Positions 58,988 through 64,000 of a DNA stretch of 64,000 nucleotides are shown one piece after another. This DNA is from Oerskovia turbata (GTDB lineage: Bacteria; Actinomycetota; Actinomycetes; Actinomycetales; Cellulomonadaceae): positions 124,001-188,000 of the forward strand of contig NZ_JOFV01000008.1 in the NCBI RefSeq assembly GCF_000718325.1, in the 5' to 3' direction. How positions within the stretch are numbered: the stretch's first letter is position 1; each line of letters opens with the position of its first letter. The translations under genes were made by a program, and so were the position numbers. Under the pieces are notes generated by a model that saw nothing but the letters and a program-made list of their open reading frames with translations, was not told the origin of the DNA and ran no database searches.

Positions 58988-59056
58988 CGTCGCTGAGTGC
59001 GGAGTAGTTGTCGTCGATCGGCACATCTGACGACAACTACTCCGCACTCAGCGACG
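58988..59056. repeat. Palindrome, family GCTGAGTGCGGAGTAGTTGT (copy B)
   Basis: Perfect 28-base arms (58988-59015 and 59029-59056) with a 13-base loop; it begins nine bases past the HerA-like stop (minus strand). Arms match copy A over 23 bases; loops differ. Confidence 0.85.
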
Positions 59057-59065
59057 GCTGGGCGC

Positions 59066-60949
59066 CTAGCGCCGCCGCGTCCCGAACACCGTCCGTGTGA
59101 TCTCCCGGCCGAGCTGCGTCGCCATCGACCCCAGGAGCTTGTCGAGGCTTGAGGACGCGGTCGACCGCCGGGCCGTGCCGCTCCCTGAGCCACCTCCCGA
59201 GCCGTTCCCCGCGCGGGCCGCGTCCTGCTCGAGCTTGGCGCGCATCCTCTCGAGCTCGTCGGCCTGCTTCTCGGCGAGCTCGGCCTGCTCGGCAGCAGCC
59301 TGCTGCGCGGCGATGCGCGCGGTGAGGAGCTCGTGGGCCGACTCGTTGTCGACCGCCACGGCGTACCGCGCGGTGAGCGGTGAGCCCGCGACGATCCCGT
59401 CGATCACGGCCTCCGGTGCGGGTTCCATCGACGACTGCGGCGCGCGGACCCGCGTCCACGCGACCGGTGTCGGGGCGCCCTTCTCGGTCAGCACCGTGAC
59501 CACGGCCTCGCCCGTCCCGAGCGACTGCAGCAGCTGCTCCAGGTCGTAGGGGGACCGCGGGAACGTCCGGACGGCCGCGCGGAGGGCGGCGGCGTCGTCG
59601 GGCGTGAAGGCGCGCAGCGCGTGCTGGACCCGGTTGCCGAGCTGGGCCAGGACGTCGGCGGGCACGTCCTTGGGGCTCTGCGTCACGAAGAACACGCCCA
59701 CGCCCTTGGACCGGATGAGGCGCACGGTCTGCACGACCTGCGCCACGAACTCCTTGGTCGCTCCCGTGAACAGCAGGTGCGCCTCGTCGAAGAAGAACAC
59801 GAGCCGGGGCTTGTCGAGATCGCCGACCTCGGGCAGGTCCTGGAACAGGTCGGCGAGCAGCCACATGAGGAACGTCGAGAAGAGCGCGGGGCGGTCCTGG
59901 ACGGCGGGCAGCTCGAGCGCCGAGATGGTGCCGCGCCCGTCGGCCGCGACGCGCAGGAGCTCGGTCGTGTCGAACGCGGGTTCGCCGAAGAACACGTCGG
60001 CCCCCTGCGCCTGGAGGGTCACGATCTCGCGCAGGATGACCCCGGCCGTGGCGGCGGACAGCCCGCCGATGCCCTTGAGCTCGGCCTTGCCGTCGTCCGA
60101 GGTGAGGTACGCGATGGTCGCCTGCAGGTCCTTGAGGTCGAGCAGTGCGAGCCCCTGCGTGTCGGCCCAGTGGAAGATGAGTCCCAGGCTCGACTCCTGC
60201 GTGCCGTTGAGCCCCAGCACCTTGGAGAGCAGCAGCGGCCCGAAGTCGCTCACGGTCGTGCGGATCGGGATGCCCTTGCCGAGCCCGCCGAGGGAGTAGA
60301 ACTCGACCGGGTAGGTGGTCGGTTCCCAGTCCTGCCCGATGCTCGCGGTGCGCTCGAGGATCTTCTCCCCGCTGGTACCGGGCGCCGCGAGTCCCGACAG
60401 GTCCCCCTTGATGTCGGCGACGAACGTCGGCACGCCCGCGTCAGAGAGGCCTTCGACCATGCCCTGCAGCGTCTTGGTCTTGCCTGTCCCGGTGGCCCCG
60501 GCGACGAGCCCGTGCCGGTTGAGCATCGCGAGCGGGAACCCGACCTGGACGTCGGCGCGCGGCACGGGGTCGCCGGGGGCCTCGGGTGCTTCGAGCAGCG
60601 CGCCGAGCGCGAGCGTCGCGCCGCGGTAGGCGTAGCCCGCGGCGACCTCGGCGGGGTAGCCGTCCAAGGGGCCCGACGACGGAGCCTGCGTGGGCGGTGC
60701 GGCTGCCGGGTCCGGGACGGCCGGGTCGGGCGTGCTCGACGGCGCCGCGTCGGCGGGTGCGTCGGGCACGTCGTCATTGGGCTCGGCAGCGGAGTCTGCG
60801 TCCGTGGCCCCGGCGGCCGCGGCCTGGGCGGCCTCGAGCGCGGCCTGCGCGGCGGCTGCCCTGGCTTCGGCTGCCTCGGCGGCCGCCTGCGCGGCGGCAG
60901 CCTTCAGGGCGGCGAGCTCTGCGGGGGAGGGGGCTGCGTCGTCGGGCAT
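59066..60949 (-). CDS. HerA-like (DUF853) ATPase
   Basis: 627-aa ATPase of the HerA/FtsK superfamily, YjgR-like. Residues 1-95 are Ala/Pro-rich with a predicted coiled coil. The ATPase core has Walker A GATGTGKTKT (about residue 150), YPVEFYSLGGLGKGIPIRTTVSDFGP, Walker B LVFFFDEAHLLF and FFVTQSPKDVPADVLAQLGNRVQHALRAFTP (sensor and arginine region). A second coiled coil (about 545-590) and a Gly/Ser linker lead to the tail. Role unknown; not the NurA-linked HerA, and no NurA is nearby. TAGTAT seven bases before the ATG suggests a leaderless promoter. Confidence 0.88.
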   Translation of the reverse strand: MPDDAAPSPAELAALKAAAAQAAAEAAEARAAAAQAALEAAQAAAAGATDADSAAEPNDDVPDAPADAAPSSTPDPAVPDPAAAPPTQAPSSGPLDGYPAEVAAGYAYRGATLALGALLEAPEAPGDPVPRADVQVGFPLAMLNRHGLVAGATGTGKTKTLQGMVEGLSDAGVPTFVADIKGDLSGLAAPGTSGEKILERTASIGQDWEPTTYPVEFYSLGGLGKGIPIRTTVSDFGPLLLSKVLGLNGTQESSLGLIFHWADTQGLALLDLKDLQATIAYLTSDDGKAELKGIGGLSAATAGVILREIVTLQAQGADVFFGEPAFDTTELLRVAADGRGTISALELPAVQDRPALFSTFLMWLLADLFQDLPEVGDLDKPRLVFFFDEAHLLFTGATKEFVAQVVQTVRLIRSKGVGVFFVTQSPKDVPADVLAQLGNRVQHALRAFTPDDAAALRAAVRTFPRSPYDLEQLLQSLGTGEAVVTVLTEKGAPTPVAWTRVRAPQSSMEPAPEAVIDGIVAGSPLTARYAVAVDNESAHELLTARIAAQQAAAEQAELAEKQADELERMRAKLEQDAARAGNGSGGGSGSGTARRSTASSSLDKLLGSMATQLGREITRTVFGTRRR

Positions 60950-61032
60950 GTCTCGGATACTAGGGCGGGGCTCCGAGGAGCGCGCGGCGCAGGATGCGAC
61001 CGACCGGGCGCGCCACGTAAGGTGTCCCGGAG

Positions 61033-61887
61033 ATGAGTCCTGCGAAGCCCCCGGCCGTCCACGTCGTCACGGACTCGACCGCCTCCCTCCCCTCCGGTGA
61101 CCACCCGGCGCTGTCCGTGGTGCCTCTGCACGTGCTGGCCGGGGACGAGGTGTTCCTCGAGGGGATCGACGTGTCGCCCGACGACGTCGCGCACCGGATC
61201 GGCGCGGGCGAGCGGGTGACGACGTCGCAGCCGACGCCGCACGCCCTGGTCACGGCCTACGAGGCGGCGGCGCGGGCCGGTGCGCGGGCGATCGTGTCGA
61301 TCCACCTGTCGGGCGACCTGTCGGGCACGGTGCACGCGGCGGCGCTCGCGGCGACGCGCTCCCCGGTGCCGGTGCGGGTCGTGGACTCGCGGACCGTCGC
61401 CATGGGCCTCGGGTTCGCGGCGCTCGCGGCGGCCGACGTCGCGGCGTCCGGCGGGACGGTCGACGAGGTGGCCCGCCGCGCGATCGCGGTCGCGGACTCG
61501 AGCCGCGCGATCTTCATGGTCGAGTCGCTCGACCACCTGCGTCGCGGTGGCCGGCTGGGCGTGGCGGCCGCGACGCTCGGCACGGTGCTCGGCGTGCGGC
61601 CGTTGCTCGCGGTGCGCGACGGGCGCATCGAGGTGATCCAGAAGGTCCGCACGCGCGGGGCGGCGGTCGACCGGCTGATCCAGGTGGCGGCCGACTCGGT
61701 CGAGCGCCGGACCGAGCCCGAGCTCGCCGTGCACTACCTGGGCGACGACGGCGCGGCGAGGGACGTGGCAGACCGGCTGTGGGACGAGACCGGCGTGCGG
61801 GCGGCGGTCACGCCCGTGAGCGCGGTCGTCGGTGCGCACGCGGGACCGGGTGTGCTGGCGATCGTCGTCGCGGACCGCGCACCCTAG
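61033..61887 (+). CDS. DegV-family fatty-acid-binding protein
   Basis: 284-aa protein of the DegV/FakB fold, which binds a free fatty acid for phosphorylation by FakA. Visible landmarks: VVTDSTASLPSG, VTTSQPTPHALVTAYEAA, SIHLSGDLSGTVHAA, VVDSRTVAMGLGFAAL and HLRRGGRLG. No FakA (DAK2-domain) gene is present nearby, so the link is by family only. GGAG lies immediately before the ATG. In actinobacteria this gene often stands next to comEA, as here. Confidence 0.88.
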   Translation: MSPAKPPAVHVVTDSTASLPSGDHPALSVVPLHVLAGDEVFLEGIDVSPDDVAHRIGAGERVTTSQPTPHALVTAYEAAARAGARAIVSIHLSGDLSGTVHAAALAATRSPVPVRVVDSRTVAMGLGFAALAAADVAASGGTVDEVARRAIAVADSSRAIFMVESLDHLRRGGRLGVAAATLGTVLGVRPLLAVRDGRIEVIQKVRTRGAAVDRLIQVAADSVERRTEPELAVHYLGDDGAARDVADRLWDETGVRAAVTPVSAVVGAHAGPGVLAIVVADRAP

Positions 61888-61983
61888 GCCCTTCCTCAGT
61901 GGTTGGCCGTGCACAGGCCGGCCTCCGGTGCGTCGTGTCCACAGCGCTTGCCTGCTGCCCCGCGGGCGGCACGTCCCGGCGCC

Positions 61984-61989
61984 TAGCGT
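61984..61989 (+). promoter_or_regulatory. comEA -10 element, leaderless start
   Basis: TAGCGT ends six bases before the GTG at 61996; no Shine-Dalgarno is present. Confidence 0.55.
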
Positions 61990-61995
61990 GCCTGC

Positions 61996-62991
61996 GTGAC
62001 CTTCTCCCGGACGCGCCCACCGACCGCCGACGACGATCTGACGCGCCCCGGCGGAGGGGACCGTCTGCGGCGGCTGCGCAGCGTCGACCCGACACTCGAC
62101 CAGGTGTCGGGCGACGCCGCCCCTCAGCCCGCGACCTCACGTTCAGGGTCGACCGCCGCGGAGGAGGAAGGTGTGCCGGACGAGCCGGTGCCCCGGCACG
62201 GCCCGTTGCATGCGGTCGCCGAGGCGTACACGGCGGCGAACGGTCACCCCACGACGCACTCGGGGTTCGAGCACGTGCCCGACGGCGGCCCGCGCCGCTG
62301 GTCCGTCGGGGCGAGGACCGCGGTGGTCGGCGCGGTCGCGGTGCTGCTGCTCGCGGCGGGCATGGGGATGTGGACCCTCGCCGACGGTGACGACCTGCGG
62401 CCGGTGGCGGCCCTCGGTGCCGCGAGTCCCGGGGCGGGGACCGGGGACCTTCTGGGGGAGGGCGACGGCCCTGTCGCGCGTGCGGACGAGGGTGTCTCCG
62501 GGGCTGCGTCCGGCACTGCTCCCGGTGCCGGGGGCGGGGCTGGGGACGCTGCGCCAGCGGTGAGCGACGTCGTCGTGCACGTGGTCGGGGCCGTGGCCGC
62601 GCCGGGGCTCGTGACCGTGCCCGAGGGATCCCGGGTCGCGGACGCGCTCACCGCAGCCGGGGACGCCACGACGGACGCCGACCTCGCAGGGGTCAACCTG
62701 GCACGCGAGGTCGTGGACGGTGAGCAGATCGTCGTGCCGAGGCCGGGCGAGGTCGTGGTCGCGGCCCCAGGACCGGCGACCGGGGGCGGGGCGCCGGACG
62801 GCCCGGTGGACCTCAATGCCGCCGACGAGGCTGCGCTCGACGGGCTGTCCGGGATCGGTCCCGTGCTCGCAGCCCGCATCGTCGAGTGGCGCGAGGCCAA
62901 CGGCCCGTTCACGACCGTCGAAGAGCTGGGGGAGGTGAGCGGGATCGGGGACGCGCTGCTCGCGAGGCTGCGCGACCAGGTGAAGGTCTGA
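61996..62991 (+). CDS. comEA: ComEA-type DNA-binding competence protein
   Basis: 331-aa membrane-anchored protein that binds incoming DNA at the cell surface. A long cytoplasmic N-terminus (about 1-110) precedes one helix (TAVVGAVAVLLLAAGMGMWTL, about 108-128), a Gly/Ala-rich linker, an SLBB domain (VVVHVVGAVAAPGLVTVPEGSRVADAL) and two helix-hairpin-helix motifs (LNAADEAALDGLSGIGPVLAARIVEWR, VSGIGDALLARLRD). It is followed by comEC four bases on, in the common comEA-comEC order. Confidence 0.92.
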   Translation: MTFSRTRPPTADDDLTRPGGGDRLRRLRSVDPTLDQVSGDAAPQPATSRSGSTAAEEEGVPDEPVPRHGPLHAVAEAYTAANGHPTTHSGFEHVPDGGPRRWSVGARTAVVGAVAVLLLAAGMGMWTLADGDDLRPVAALGAASPGAGTGDLLGEGDGPVARADEGVSGAASGTAPGAGGGAGDAAPAVSDVVVHVVGAVAAPGLVTVPEGSRVADALTAAGDATTDADLAGVNLAREVVDGEQIVVPRPGEVVVAAPGPATGGGAPDGPVDLNAADEAALDGLSGIGPVLAARIVEWREANGPFTTVEELGEVSGIGDALLARLRDQVKV

Positions 62992-62995
62992 GAGG

Positions 62996-64000
62996 GTGCG
63001 CGACGACCCGGACTCCCCGGCTGTCCCGTCGAGCGAGCGGACTTCCGGCCTGACCGGCGGTGCCGGACAGGCCGACGGTGCCGGACAGGCCGACCGGCCG
63101 CTGTCACCGGTTGCCCCGGTGCGTCCCCCACGCGCGACCGCGACCGACCTCCGGCTCGTGCCCGCGGCTCTCGCGACCTGGGGGAGCGCGTGGTGGCTCA
63201 CGGCGGCCGAACCCGAGACGGTCGTGACGGGGACCGTCGTGAGCACGGCGCTGGTGACCCTTCTCGGGGCGCTGCTTCTCGTCGACCGGCGTCCGCGCCG
63301 AGTCCCGGCCACGCGTGTCCCGGCGCTCGGTCCACCGAGAGTGCGTACCCGGGGGCCCCGTACCCCGGGACGCCGGTGGCTCGCGCAGGGTGCCCTGGTC
63401 GCTGCCTGCGTGCTGGCCGTGCTGCTCACCGGGACGGTGCACCTCGTCGAACGGGACCGTGGAGGTGGCGCCGACCTCGCCGCCCAGGGCGCGACGGTCG
63501 AGGTCGTGGGGCGGGTCGTGAGCGAACCGGAGACGGTCACGAACCCGTGGTCGGGGGCGGCGGACTCGGTCCGCACCACGCTGGCCCTGCACGCGCTCGA
63601 AGGTCGCGGTGCCGCGACCCCCGCTGGAGGGCAGATCGACGTCCTCGCAGGCCTCGCCTGGGGTGACCTGGCCTACGGGAGCGAGGTCCGGGCGTCGGGC
63701 ACGCTGCTGCCTGCCGACCCCGGGGACAAGGCCGTGGCGATGCTCGTCGCGACCGGGCCGCCCGCGGTCACCAGTGCACCCACCCCCGCGCTGGGCGTCG
63801 TCAACACCCTCCGGGCCGATCTCCTCACGGTCTCGGACGGGCTGCCTGCCGACGCGCGGGCGCTGCTCCCGGGTGTCGCGGTCGGCGACACGTCGCGCAT
63901 CGACGACGAGCTCGACGAGGCGCTCAAGACCACGGGCCTGACGCACGTGACCGCGGTCTCGGGCGGGCACTTCGCGATCGTCGTCGCGACCGTGACGGCG
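62996..64000 (+). CDS. comEC: ComEC competence channel protein, 5' part
   Basis: Only the first 335 codons are in the window; the gene runs off the end with no stop. GTG 62996 starts four bases after the comEA stop, with AGAGGG before it. After a hydrophilic start come helices RLVPAALATWGSAWWLTA, VVSTALVTLLGALLLV and LAQGALVAACVLAVLLTG, an OB-like region (VVGRVVSEPETV, VRASGTLLP), and the Competence domain start LTHVTAVSGGHFAIVVATV, matching the conserved ComEC HLTAVSG motif. It would carry single-stranded DNA across the membrane. Confidence 0.9.
   Translation, partial: MRDDPDSPAVPSSERTSGLTGGAGQADGAGQADRPLSPVAPVRPPRATATDLRLVPAALATWGSAWWLTAAEPETVVTGTVVSTALVTLLGALLLVDRRPRRVPATRVPALGPPRVRTRGPRTPGRRWLAQGALVAACVLAVLLTGTVHLVERDRGGGADLAAQGATVEVVGRVVSEPETVTNPWSGAADSVRTTLALHALEGRGAATPAGGQIDVLAGLAWGDLAYGSEVRASGTLLPADPGDKAVAMLVATGPPAVTSAPTPALGVVNTLRADLLTVSDGLPADARALLPGVAVGDTSRIDDELDEALKTTGLTHVTAVSGGHFAIVVATVTA
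63058..63093 (+). repeat. 18-bp tandem duplication in comEC
   Basis: Two identical 18-base units (63058-63075 and 63076-63093) encode GAGQADGAGQAD in the hydrophilic N-terminal region; the reading frame is kept. Confidence 0.8.

Noticed and set aside
58178..59056. The two palindromes as terminal repeats of an insertion sequence
   Set aside because: There is no transposase between them, each is itself a complete palindrome located behind a stop codon, and no target-site duplication is visible.
1..64000. tRNA, rRNA or known riboswitches
   Set aside because: Nearly all gaps are under 350 bp. I looked for T-loop-like GGTTCGAATCC and for long conserved leader structures and found none. The BioB, Mn-transporter and leuS leaders are too short for the usual riboswitches or T-boxes.

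Overview
The window is GC-rich, gene-dense chromosomal DNA of an actinobacterium. Gene content (mycothiol-dependent isomerase family enzyme, mycobacterial-type Ku and POL-PE-LIG LigD, actinobacterial BioB, VKOR, many GTG starts and leaderless promoters) and a secreted Micromonospora-type sialidase suggest Micrococcales, perhaps near Cellulomonas, Oerskovia or Cellulosimicrobium. The genus is inference only. I see no phage, insertion sequence, CRISPR array, rRNA or tRNA.

Layout. 0.1-8.6 kb: a small conserved protein, proton-translocating transhydrogenase (pntAB), a GyrI-like protein, a fatty acid desaturase, a BAAT/thioesterase-like lipoprotein, and malate:quinone oxidoreductase. 8.6-11.8 kb: assimilatory nitrite reductase nirBD behind two DosR-box-like palindromes. 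11.8-17.4 kb: a tetR/pdxH-like/maleylpyruvate-isomerase-like operon, bioB, a second flavin-binding oxidase-fold protein and a 14-TM MFS exporter. 17.5-20.8 kb: two related modules, each joining a six-helix membrane domain to a winged-helix DNA-binding domain. One is split into two overlapping genes and the other is a single fused gene; an M24 peptidase lies between them. 20.9-24.5 kb: a zinc-free oxidoreductase, a VOC protein, and a cytosine-deaminase-type amidohydrolase divergent from a GntR regulator with a perfect 20-bp palindrome between them. 24.5-32.4 kb: ligD and ku (NHEJ) separated by a DUF5692 membrane protein, a TetR regulator, a small alarmone synthetase-like protein and a DUF1905 protein.

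32.5-45.2 kb is a complete sialic-acid module. A secreted sialidase frees sialic acid and a SiaEFGI-type peptide-family ABC transporter (with a fused permease-ATPase) imports it. NanA, NanK and NanE convert it to GlcNAc-6-P. A divergent GntR regulator is translationally coupled to an SGNH esterase that may remove O-acetyl groups. Strong hairpins sit just behind siaE, siaI, nanE and nanH and divide the unit into separate expression blocks.

45.2-54.2 kb: a structured intergenic region, a TetR/MFS pair with two tandem operators, a YceI protein, a manganese-type ABC transporter (mntABC) with a DtxR/MntR regulator, another MFS protein and a small membrane protein. 54.3-64 kb: VKOR, leuS, an AbiEi/DUF559-type gene with an internal deletion lying between two nearly identical palindromes, a HerA-like ATPase, degV, comEA, and the 5' part of comEC, which is cut by the window end.

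Two window-wide patterns stand out. First, many genes have a -10 hexamer about six bases before the start codon, which implies leaderless transcripts. Second, intrinsic-terminator positions carry long perfect palindromes without U-tracts, and several share one primary sequence.
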